A stretch of 64,000 nucleotides of DNA from Aquimarina sp042434915 (GTDB lineage Bacteria > Bacteroidota > Bacteroidia > Flavobacteriales > Flavobacteriaceae). Under the pieces are notes generated by a model. It was not told the origin of the DNA. It saw only the letters and a program-made list of their open reading frames with translations, and searched no databases. The position numbers were made by a program, and so were the translations under genes. Positions 9,458-18,100 of this stretch are shown piece after piece (position 1 is the stretch's first letter; every line of letters starts with the position of its first letter). The DNA is taken from assembly GCF_042434915.1 (NCBI RefSeq), contig NZ_CP170198.1, positions 744,001-808,000 of the forward strand. The letters run 5' to 3'.

Positions 9458-10675
9458 ATGAGAAATATATTAATAGTTACAATAGCGATAGTTAGCATCT
9501 TTGTAGGATGTAAAGAGCATAGCGATCAGACTAAAGTTATAAAATCCTCAAAAAAAGAATTAGCAATCTCAGATACATTAAAATGGTCTGAGCGATTAGC
9601 ATTGACCCTGATGCAACAGCATCCCGAGGCGTATCAAATAGATGATAGAGTTGAACCAAAGTGGGATTATGTTCATGGATTAGTCTTGACTTCTTTTGAA
9701 AAATTATACCAACAAACTAATAATCAACTATACTATGATTACATTAAAGCCTATGCAGATGTTACTATTGATAGCTTAGGTAACATACCCACCTACAAAT
9801 TTTCTAATTATAATATAGACATGATAGAGGCAGGAAATATTTTGTTTGCACTATATGATACTACACAGGATGAAAGATACCTAAAAGCTATGCAATTATT
9901 ACGTAAGCAATTGCAAGAGCAACCCAGAACCTCAGAAGGAGGATTTTGGCATAAAAAAATATATCCTAATCAAATGTGGTTGGATGGTTTGTTTATGGGC
10001 GAGCCTTTTTATGCTAATTATACAGTTCGTTTTGAGTCTGGTAGTCAATTAGACGATATAGCTAAACAATTTGAATTGATCCAAAAGCATGCTTATGATC
10101 CAAAAACGGGTCTGTTATATCACGGTTGGGATGAGAGTAAAGCTATGGGTTGGGCAAATAAAGATACTGGGACCTCTCCAAATTTTTGGTCACGTTCTCT
10201 GGGTTGGTATGCTATGGCATTGGTAGATGTATTAGATTATTTTCCCAAAGATCATCCTAAACAAAAAGAATTAGTAGCCTACTTAAATCAATTGGCAGCT
10301 GCATTATCAGCCTATCAGCATGACTCTGGTTTGTGGTTTCAGGTTACCGATCAAGGAACTAGAGATGGTAATTATTTAGAAGCTTCAGGAACAGCTATGT
10401 TTACCTATGCTATGGCAAAAGGTGTAAATCAAGGATATTTACCCCAAAATTATAAAGATGTTGCAAACAAAGCTTTTGACGGTTTGATCAAGGACCTAGT
10501 TAAGGTAAAAGAGGATGGTTCAGTAATTATTACCCAAGCATGTGCAGTAGCGGGATTAGGCGGTAACCCGTATCGCGATGGTTCTTTTGATTATTATGTA
10601 AACGAACGCAAAAAGAACAACGATCCTAAGGCGACTGGACCTTTTATAATGGCTGCTTTGGCTTTGGATAGATAG
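9458..10675 (+). CDS. GH105 unsaturated galacturonyl/rhamnogalacturonyl hydrolase, lipoprotein
   Basis: A family 105 glycoside hydrolase of 405 residues. These enzymes hydrate the 4,5-double bond left by pectate or rhamnogalacturonan lyases and release the unsaturated uronate. The N-terminus is a lipoprotein signal (lipobox FVGC near residue 20), so it is probably periplasmic and membrane-bound. The (alpha/alpha)6 motifs are present: WDYVHGLVLTSFEKLY, NIDMIEAGNILFALYD (D121) and NQMWLDGLFMGEPFYA, where D176 aligns with the catalytic Asp of YteR, then FWSRSLGWYAMALVDVLDY. The gene lies 9 bases after the cupin, probably on the same transcript. It makes the link between the lyases of this locus and monomer catabolism. 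Confidence 0.93.
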   Translation: MRNILIVTIAIVSIFVGCKEHSDQTKVIKSSKKELAISDTLKWSERLALTLMQQHPEAYQIDDRVEPKWDYVHGLVLTSFEKLYQQTNNQLYYDYIKAYADVTIDSLGNIPTYKFSNYNIDMIEAGNILFALYDTTQDERYLKAMQLLRKQLQEQPRTSEGGFWHKKIYPNQMWLDGLFMGEPFYANYTVRFESGSQLDDIAKQFELIQKHAYDPKTGLLYHGWDESKAMGWANKDTGTSPNFWSRSLGWYAMALVDVLDYFPKDHPKQKELVAYLNQLAAALSAYQHDSGLWFQVTDQGTRDGNYLEASGTAMFTYAMAKGVNQGYLPQNYKDVANKAFDGLIKDLVKVKEDGSVIITQACAVAGLGGNPYRDGSFDYYVNERKKNNDPKATGPFIMAALALDR

Positions 10676-10758
10676 TATTGAGAAATTCCTCAACTAATTA
10701 TATAGAACAAATTAAATTCACGGTTCTTAAAACGTTTATATAAAATTGCTACTCATAT

Positions 10759-11820
10759 ATGAAAAAACAACCTATAAATACAGCTTTATGTTCTTTTGGA
10801 ATGAGTGGTCTTGTTTTTCATGCACCTTTTATAAATGCTCATCCCAAGCTCAATTTGTATGGAGTCTTAGAGCGTACCAAAGATTTGGCAAAAGAGAAGT
10901 ATCCTTTTGTTAAGACAATAAGAACATTAGACCAAATAGTTAACGACACGTCCATAGCATTAGTAGTTGTCAATACTCCTAATATCACGCATTATGACTT
11001 TGCTAAACAACTTATCAATGCTGGTAAACATGTGATCGTAGAGAAGCCATTTACGGTTACTTCACAGCAAGCCAAAGAATTAATAACATTAGCCGATCGT
11101 AAAAAGGTTTTACTCTCTGTATATCACAATCGAAGATGGGACAGTGATTTTAGAACCGTTCAAAAAATTATTAATCGAGGTGTTCTTGGCAAAATAATAG
11201 AAGCAGAGTTTCATTTTGATCGATTTGAACCTAATTTGAGTTACAAAATTCATAAGGAAACACCAACAGCTGGAGTAGGTAATCTGTACGATTTAGGGTC
11301 ACATTTAATTGATCAAGCTTTGCAACTATTTGGTATGCCAACGAGTGTTTTCGCACATTTAAATAGTTTTAGAAAGAAATCAAAAGTTACCGATTATTTT
11401 GATCTAAAATTGTTTTATAAATCTCATAGCGTATCGCTAAAATCGAGTTATTTCGTACGAGAGGTAGTGCCTTCTTATATTGTGCATGGTACTAATGGTT
11501 CTTTTATTAAATCAAGAGCTGATATTCAAGAAGATGAGCTCAAAAAAGAAGTTAAACCAAACCGTGCTAATTGGGGTTTGGAACAGGAAACCGAAAGAGG
11601 TCTCTTGTATTGCAAAGAACAAAATGTTTTCAAGAAAGAACTAATAGAGTCGGAACAAGGTGATTATATGGAGTATTATGATGGGGTTGCCCAAGCTATT
11701 TTGAACAAGAAACCATTGCCAGTTTCGGCTATCGAAGCTATGCAAGTTATACAGATTATTGAAGCAGCTGTAGAAAGTGATAAAACAAAAATGGTTATTG
11801 ACCTAGTTGATTATAGCTAG
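10759..11820 (+). CDS. Gfo/Idh/MocA-family NAD(P)-dependent oxidoreductase
   Basis: A cytoplasmic dehydrogenase of 353 residues without a signal peptide, the only obviously cytosolic enzyme in the middle of the pectin locus. The Rossmann domain is at the N-terminus (ALCSFGMSGLVFHAPFINAHP), followed by the nucleotide- and substrate-binding signature VIVEKPFTVTSQQAKELI. The C-terminal alpha/beta domain begins near GVLGKIIEAEFHFDRFEP and contains GNLYDLGSHLIDQALQLFG with the usual catalytic-region Asp and His. Such enzymes oxidise or reduce sugars and uronates, and the substrate here is probably a pectin-derived uronic acid or deoxy-keto sugar. That is inferred from position only. It is 83 bases from GH105, so it could have its own promoter. 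Confidence 0.85.
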   Translation: MKKQPINTALCSFGMSGLVFHAPFINAHPKLNLYGVLERTKDLAKEKYPFVKTIRTLDQIVNDTSIALVVVNTPNITHYDFAKQLINAGKHVIVEKPFTVTSQQAKELITLADRKKVLLSVYHNRRWDSDFRTVQKIINRGVLGKIIEAEFHFDRFEPNLSYKIHKETPTAGVGNLYDLGSHLIDQALQLFGMPTSVFAHLNSFRKKSKVTDYFDLKLFYKSHSVSLKSSYFVREVVPSYIVHGTNGSFIKSRADIQEDELKKEVKPNRANWGLEQETERGLLYCKEQNVFKKELIESEQGDYMEYYDGVAQAILNKKPLPVSAIEAMQVIQIIEAAVESDKTKMVIDLVDYS

Positions 11821-11903
11821 TTCTCTTATCTTAATTATATCCTTATTGTAAAAAGGAGTTGAATCTGAGTAACAAAAGAAATTCTCAATAAAGTAAATCG
11901 AAA

Positions 11904-13922
11904 ATGTATAGAAGTACAAAAGATTTAATCGTTTCATTACTATTAATAATTATAGTTTATAGTAGTGTAAACAGTCAAGTTTTAGATTCTTCGTGGCGTA
12001 CTATAGCAACCCAAAAGTACAGCGTATGGTTTAGTTCTAAAGATGCACTACGGATAGCCGAGAATGTCTTGTTATATCAACGAGATATCGGTGGATGGCC
12101 CAAAAATATACCTATGCATCAACCTATTGACGACTTGACAAAAGAGAAGTTACTAGTATTAAAGTCTAACTCCAAGGACTGCACAATTGATAATGGAGCC
12201 ACAACACAAGAGTTATTATTTCTTTCAAATATGTATCGGCATACCAAAGACGATCGGTATAAAAATAGTTTTTTAAAAGGATTAACCTATATTCTAGAAG
12301 CACAATATGATAATGGTGGGTGGCCACAATTTTATCCTTTAAAAAAAGGATATTATTCTCATATCACCTATAACGATGATGCGATGGTGAATATTTTAAA
12401 TTTATTAAAAGAACTAAAAAACGAGACAGAGTATTATTCGATTGAATTATCAACAAAACAATTAGAAAAAGTTAGTCTAGCTTTTCAAAAAGGGATTGAT
12501 TGTATTCTTAAAACACAATACAAACAAAATGGTATGCGTACCGTCTGGTGTGCGCAACATGATGCAACTACTCTAGCGCCTACAAAAGCTCGTAGTTATG
12601 AATTACCGTCTTTAAGTGGTGCAGAGTCCGCTCAAATAACGCTGTTGCTAATGTCTATAAAAAATCCCTCAAATGAAATTATTAAGGCTATTCATAGTGC
12701 GGTTGCTTGGTTTGAGAAAACAAAAATAGTAGGGCTCCGAGAAGATAGAATTTATAATAAAGAAGGTGAAATTATCAATAAATTAATGGTATACGATCAA
12801 AATGCGCCGGCAATATGGGCTCGTTTTATGGATCTCGAAAATAATACTCCTTTTTTTTGTGATAGAGATGGTGTAAAAAAAACATCCATTCAAGAGATTG
12901 GTCTAGAACGTCGAAATGGTTACGCTTGGTATAAACATGAGCCTCAAAAAGTTTTGGATAGCTACCCTCAATGGAAAAAAGAGTATGGTTTAGAAAAAGT
13001 AAGCAGCTCTCAAACAGTATACGATATTGAGGTAGCACAAGATGGTACTGGTGACTATACAAGCATACAAAAAGCTATTGATAACGTTAAATCTTTTCCT
13101 TACAATAATGTTACTATTTTTATAAAAAATGGCGTTTATAAAGAAAAAATAAAAATACATGAGTGGAATCCTCATATTAGATTAATTGGAGAGAATAAAG
13201 ATAGAACAATAGTAACCAATGATGATTATTTTGACAAAATTGGTTTGGGTCGCAATAGTACTTTTTATACCTATACATTACTAGTCGAAGCAAATAATGT
13301 AGTACTTAAAAATTTGACGATACAAAACACTTCAGGAGATATTGGACAGGCCATTGCACTATCGGTAGTGTCAGATAAAGTAGCTGTTATTAATTGTAAT
13401 ATTCTAGGTAATCAGGATACATTGTATATTTCTGGAAATGGAAAACAGTATTATAAAAATTGCTATATAGAAGGAACTACCGATTTTATCTTCGGTAAAG
13501 CCACTGCATTTTTTGAAGACTGCGAAATTTATAGTAAGAAAAACTCTTATATAACGGCTGCCGCTACATCTAAGGATTCTAAATTTGGTTATGTATTCAA
13601 AAATTGTAAATTAAACGCGAATAATTTTGTGAATCACGTTTATTTAGGAAGACCTTGGCGTAAACATGCTAAAACTGTTTTTATAAACTGTAAAATGGGG
13701 TCTCATATTGCTCCAACTGGCTGGCACGATTGGTCAAAACCCGAAGCACAAAATACAACCTATTACGCAGAGTATAAAAATTATGGTCCAGGTTACCAAC
13801 CCGAAAGACGAGTTAAGTGGGCATATCAAATGCAACAACAACAAGCAGAGATTTATACACTCAAAAACGTTATTGGATCGGGCGCAAATACTTCACAAAA
13901 GGAATGGTATGAACAACTCTAA
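11904..13922 (+). CDS. PL10 pectate lyase - CE8 pectin methylesterase fusion
   Basis: A bifunctional exported enzyme of 672 residues. After the signal peptide (about 1-24, ending VNSQ), residues 30-360 form a family 10 pectate lyase, with WPKNIPMHQPIDDL, CTIDNGATTQELLFL, DNGGWPQFYPLKKGYYSHITYNDDAM split across the domain, and YDQNAPAIWARFMDLE. Residues 372-645 are a family 8 carbohydrate esterase beta-helix (AQDGTGDYTSIQKAIDNV). The methylesterase active site is intact: Q504 and D505 in NQDTLY, D527 in GTTDFIFG, and R583 and W585 in LGRPWR. The fusion would demethylate pectin and then cleave it on the same polypeptide. There is no T9SS tail, so it is probably periplasmic. The CE12 start lies 14 bases inside its 3' end, indicating coupled translation. 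Confidence 0.93.
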   Translation: MYRSTKDLIVSLLLIIIVYSSVNSQVLDSSWRTIATQKYSVWFSSKDALRIAENVLLYQRDIGGWPKNIPMHQPIDDLTKEKLLVLKSNSKDCTIDNGATTQELLFLSNMYRHTKDDRYKNSFLKGLTYILEAQYDNGGWPQFYPLKKGYYSHITYNDDAMVNILNLLKELKNETEYYSIELSTKQLEKVSLAFQKGIDCILKTQYKQNGMRTVWCAQHDATTLAPTKARSYELPSLSGAESAQITLLLMSIKNPSNEIIKAIHSAVAWFEKTKIVGLREDRIYNKEGEIINKLMVYDQNAPAIWARFMDLENNTPFFCDRDGVKKTSIQEIGLERRNGYAWYKHEPQKVLDSYPQWKKEYGLEKVSSSQTVYDIEVAQDGTGDYTSIQKAIDNVKSFPYNNVTIFIKNGVYKEKIKIHEWNPHIRLIGENKDRTIVTNDDYFDKIGLGRNSTFYTYTLLVEANNVVLKNLTIQNTSGDIGQAIALSVVSDKVAVINCNILGNQDTLYISGNGKQYYKNCYIEGTTDFIFGKATAFFEDCEIYSKKNSYITAAATSKDSKFGYVFKNCKLNANNFVNHVYLGRPWRKHAKTVFINCKMGSHIAPTGWHDWSKPEAQNTTYYAEYKNYGPGYQPERRVKWAYQMQQQQAEIYTLKNVIGSGANTSQKEWYEQL

Positions 13923-14685
13923 TATTATTTTTATAGTAGCTTTAATTCTTCTTTATTCATGTAAAGAATCTACCATACAAGATACTATGGAAGAATTGAA
14001 TAAAGGATTTACAATTTATACAATAGGTGATTCAACCATGGCTAATAAACCAAACCCTAATGAAAATCCAGAAAGGGGTTGGGGACAGATGTTGCATCTC
14101 TTTTTTAATGATACAATAATTATTAATAATTATGCGGTAAATGGTCGAAGTACAAGAAGCTTTAGAAACTTGAAACATTGGAGCAAAGTTTACGATTCAT
14201 TGGAAGATGGGGATTATGTTTTTATTCAATTTGGTCATAACGACAGTAAAATAAAAGACTCATCTCGCTATACAAATCCACATACAACTTTTAGACATAA
14301 TTTGATACGATACGTAGATGAAACTAGAGCTAAAGGTGCTCATCCCATTCTTTTATCTTCTATTGTGAGAAGAAAATTTAATAAATATGGAGTGTTGTTG
14401 GATACTCATGGAGATTATACTTTGGTTACAAGATTAGTGGCACAAGAAATGGAAGTTCCTTTCATAGACCTTCAGTATTTAACTCAGGTTATGGAAGAAA
14501 CCTATGGTCCAAAAGGATCTCTGCAACTACATTTGCACTATAAAGCAGGAGAACATCCATATTATCCTGAAGGGATACAGGATAATACTCATCTTTCTGT
14601 CGTAGGAGCTACGAATATAGCAAAAATGGTTAGCGAAGAATTAATTCGACTTACACATCCTTTAGCAAAATATATTATTAGATAA
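13909..14685 (+). CDS. CE12 rhamnogalacturonan acetylesterase (SGNH hydrolase), lipoprotein
   Basis: An SGNH/GDSL esterase of 258 residues related to RhgT/YesT, which remove acetyl groups from rhamnogalacturonan or galacturonan. I start it at the ATG at 13909, where a lipoprotein signal begins (MNNSNIIFIVALILLYSC). The open frame extends back to 13708 but lies wholly inside the PL10-CE8 gene. The catalytic blocks are complete: GDST with S42, NGRST, GHND with N111, and the Asp-His pair in DNTHLS (D225, H228). It overlaps the preceding gene by 14 bases, so translation is probably coupled. Deacetylation would open the chain to the lyases and the GH28 enzyme. Confidence 0.92.
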   Translation: MNNSNIIFIVALILLYSCKESTIQDTMEELNKGFTIYTIGDSTMANKPNPNENPERGWGQMLHLFFNDTIIINNYAVNGRSTRSFRNLKHWSKVYDSLEDGDYVFIQFGHNDSKIKDSSRYTNPHTTFRHNLIRYVDETRAKGAHPILLSSIVRRKFNKYGVLLDTHGDYTLVTRLVAQEMEVPFIDLQYLTQVMEETYGPKGSLQLHLHYKAGEHPYYPEGIQDNTHLSVVGATNIAKMVSEELIRLTHPLAKYIIR

Positions 14686-14686
14686 T

Positions 14687-14806
14687 ATGCCTATAATAAG
14701 TATTCTAGTGGTGTGCCTATATAGTATTTCTTTAAGCTTTAGTTATCAAAAAATAATAGTAAATACTGTAAAAACAGATGGTTACGGTAAGACTGTAATT
14801 ATGTAA
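14687..14806 (+). pseudogene. Possible 39-codon gene remnant with a signal peptide
   Basis: A short frame starts one base after the CE12 stop and encodes MPIISILVVCLYSISLSFSY followed by about 19 further residues ending at TAA. The start is placed as an operon gene would be, and the first 20 residues look like a secretion signal, but nothing after it resembles a domain. It may be the stub of a deleted exported enzyme gene or chance coding in AT-rich DNA. I cannot assign a function. Confidence 0.25.
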
Positions 14807-15199
14807 TGCTTTAAAAGTATCATTTTTATTTTTGAATAATACATATTTTTTTAACTTTTATTACATGTAATTATTATTTTTTGATCTAAAAACTTTTTAT
14901 TTTTCAATATAATTAGGTTTCTCGATTATTTACATGAATTTTATTTAATGTAAAAAATTTAAAAATAGACCAGATTTCGTTTCCGAATAATCTAAAATAA
15001 AAGTTTTTTATATATTTATGTAATCGATTGCATAAATTATAATTTTTAATGAGATACTCTTGGATCTAATTGTACCTTAAACGACCCCTTCCGATAATTA
15101 ACTTATTATTTATAAGGTATATTATCTGGTATATATACATATCGAAGTTTCTCTTCGATCCTTCTGATATTTAAAAATTAATACAAACCAACTAACAAA
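14807..15199 (+). promoter_or_regulatory. AT-rich regulatory region and leader of the PL9-PL1 lyase gene
   Basis: This stretch between the remnant frame and the large lyase gene has no convincing gene. It holds the third operator-like palindrome at 15018-15033 and a leader of about 150 bases. In the leader, a 7-base-pair hairpin (ATCGAAG at 15141-15147, CTTCGAT at 15153-15159) lies 40 bases before the start codon. The hairpin lacks a T-tract, so it is more likely a leader structure than a terminator. Confidence 0.5.
15018..15033. promoter_or_regulatory. Putative LacI-family operator 3 (upstream of the secreted lyase gene)
   Basis: ATGTAATCGATTGCAT shares the core TAATCGATT and outer ATG/CAT with the sites at 1299 and 1461. 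It lies 167 bases before the start of the PL9-PL1 gene and 14 kb from lacI, so the same repressor probably controls the extracellular lyase. Confidence 0.6.
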
Positions 15200-18100
15200 A
15201 TGAAATCACAAACTTTTTGGAGCGTGCTACTAATATTTTTAGTATGCACCTCACTCACTGCAGCCAATTATTACGTGGCCCCTAATGGAAATGATTCTAA
15301 CAATGGTAGTCAAAATAGTCCTTTTAAAACTATTACAAAGGCAATAAGCGAGGCATCATCTGGTGATACGATATTTTTACGAGCAGGAAATCATAATTAT
15401 AGCAGTACTATCGTTATTACCAAAAATGGAAATGCATCCAATCCTATAAAAATGTATGCTTATAATAATGAAAAGCCTATACTAAATTTTAATATGAGCG
15501 AAAACTCATCGAGTAGAGGTGTTGTATTGGATGGAGATTATTGGCATTGGAAAGGTATTACAATTCAAGGTGCTGGGGATAATGGCATGCTGCTTTCTGG
15601 TAATAATAACATTATAGAGAATTGTATTTTTAGGAATAATAAAGATTCTGGACTTCAGTTAAGTAGGTACAATACCAGCGCAAATTCAATCAGTCAATGG
15701 CCTTCAAATAATTTAATTTTAAGTTGTGAGTCTTATGACAATCGGGATAGTGATAATGAAGATGCCGATGGATTTGCAGCTAAGCTAACCTCAGGCACGG
15801 GAAATATTTTTCGTAAATGCGTTGCTCATCATAATATTGATGATGGATGGGATCTGTATACTAAGAGCGATACAGGACCTATAGGAACTGTAACCTTGGA
15901 GGATTGTATCGCACACAGTAATGGTACTTTAACTAGTGGTGGAACCTCTGGAGGGGGAGATAAGAATGGGTATAAACTAGGATCATCTGCTCATAAAATA
16001 AACCATATAGTTCGTAGATGTATAGCTTATAATAATGGAAAACATGGATTTACTGATAATGGTAATATCGGTAATATTGAATTCTCTAACAATACATCCT
16101 ATAATAATGAAGGGTATAATTTTCATACAAGAGACGGAGGAAGCCATACATTCAAAAACAATATTTCCTTTGGGATCTCACAAAAGGACCGTTTAAGAGG
16201 AAACTTTTCTGCTCCTAATTCATTTATTGGTGAAGAAGGTGGTTTTACAGTGAATAGTTCTGATTTTCAAACGTTATCACAAGCATCAAATGCGAATCCA
16301 ACAACCAATGGATTTCTTAAATTGAAATCTGGAAGTGATTTGATCGATGCAGGGGTTAAAACATCAGGGATTAGTTATAATGGTTCACGTCCCGATTTGG
16401 GAGCTATCGAGTTTGGAGGTACTGTAGATCCACCAACAGGTGGTGATCCAGAAATAAATTTATCTGCAAGTGCTGGTGATAAAACAGTTACCTTAAACTG
16501 GTCGATTGACAATCTTACGGTTACGTCGCAAGAAATTTTTAGAGATACAGATTCTAATCCTGATGGTCGCGTTAGAATAGCTACTGTGAACGCTACAACT
16601 AGAAACTATAACGATACCTCTATATCCAATGGAACTACGTACTATTATTGGATTAAGGTAAATAGCTCTCTTAATTCTAACTCGGTATCAGCAACTCCAT
16701 CTGGTGGTGGTGATAGTGGTGGTGGTGACTCTAATATTCGTATCGAAGATACTGATGCAGGTACAATATCATATGATGGTTCCCTAAAATCTTACAGTAC
16801 TGCTGACAACGGAAAAGCTATCAATTTATCTAATTCGGCCGGAAAAGAAATAGAATGGCAATTTAATGCAGCTACTGCAGGAAGTTATCAAATAACCCTA
16901 CGATATACCAGAAAAGCTAGCATGAATAATTCGGTTGATATGGTTATCAATGGATCATCACAAACAATATCACTATCTGAAACTGCAAGTTCAACATTTA
17001 CTACTACATCATTTACTTCAGCTTTAACGAATGGAGCTAATGAAATTATACTAAGAACCAATGCAAGTGGAGAAAGTGCAGATATTGATTGGATTGAAAT
17101 AAATACTACTTCTACTAATCGTTTATCCATGTCTCAAATGGCTGCGTTTAGAATAGAGGATACAGATTCGGGAACTATTTCTTACGATGGTTCATTAAAA
17201 TCGTATAGTGCTGCCGATAATGGTACGGCAATTAATTTGTCGAACTCTTCTGGCAAAGAAATTAAATGGAACTTTAATTCTTCTAGTGCTGGAAATTCTC
17301 AAATTACACTGCGGTATACTAGAAAAGCAAGTATGAACAACTCAGTAGTAATTCTTGTAAATGGTACTTCACAAGTTATATCATTATCAGAAACCGCAAG
17401 TTCAGCCTTTACAACTTCATCATTTTCTGCAAATCTTAGGAGTGGCTCTAATGAAATTATCCTTAGAACGAACGCAGGTGGAGAGAGCGCAGATATTGAT
17501 TGGATAGAAATTAACGGTGGTGAAATTATCGACCCTCCACCACCGGGAGATTCAGATATCAATCTTTCCGCAAGTGCAGGAGACGGTTCTATACGTCTTA
17601 ACTGGACAGTTAGTGATCTTACAGTAACTAGTCAGGAAATATATCGCGACACAAACTCAGACCCTAACGGTCGTGTTAGAATAGCATCGGTAAGCGCTAA
17701 CACAAGAAGTTATGTAGATAACGATGTAAATAATGGAACTCCATATTTTTACTGGATAAAAGCAAATGGTTCTGTTAATTCAAATGTGACCTCTGCAACA
17801 CCACAGGGTGATGATGGTGGAGGTGGAACCGGAGATGCAAATTATGATTTAATCGGTTTTGCAACCTTGGATGGAGGCACAACTGGTGGACAAGGAGGTA
17901 CAAGTATAAACTGTTCGACAGGAGATTGTATTCTAGATGCTATTAAAAGAAAAAAAGATGGAGATATTTCTCAACCTTTAATCATTTTTGTGAACGGTAC
18001 AATTACGCCTTCCAACACCTCAGCAACCAAAATAGATGTAAAAGAAGTAGAAGATATTTCTATCATTGGAGTAGGAACAAGAGGTCTTTTTGACGGTATC

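Noticed and set aside
13708..13908. An extended N-terminus for the CE12 gene, in frame to 13708
   Set aside because: The extension lies inside the PL10-CE8 gene in another frame, has no family match, and the ATG at 13909 starts a perfect lipoprotein signal.
15141..15159. Hairpin ATCGAAG-CTTCGAT as a terminator or as a fourth operator
   Set aside because: It has no T-tract, and its core is not the ATCGAT palindrome. I keep it only as a leader hairpin in the description of the region.
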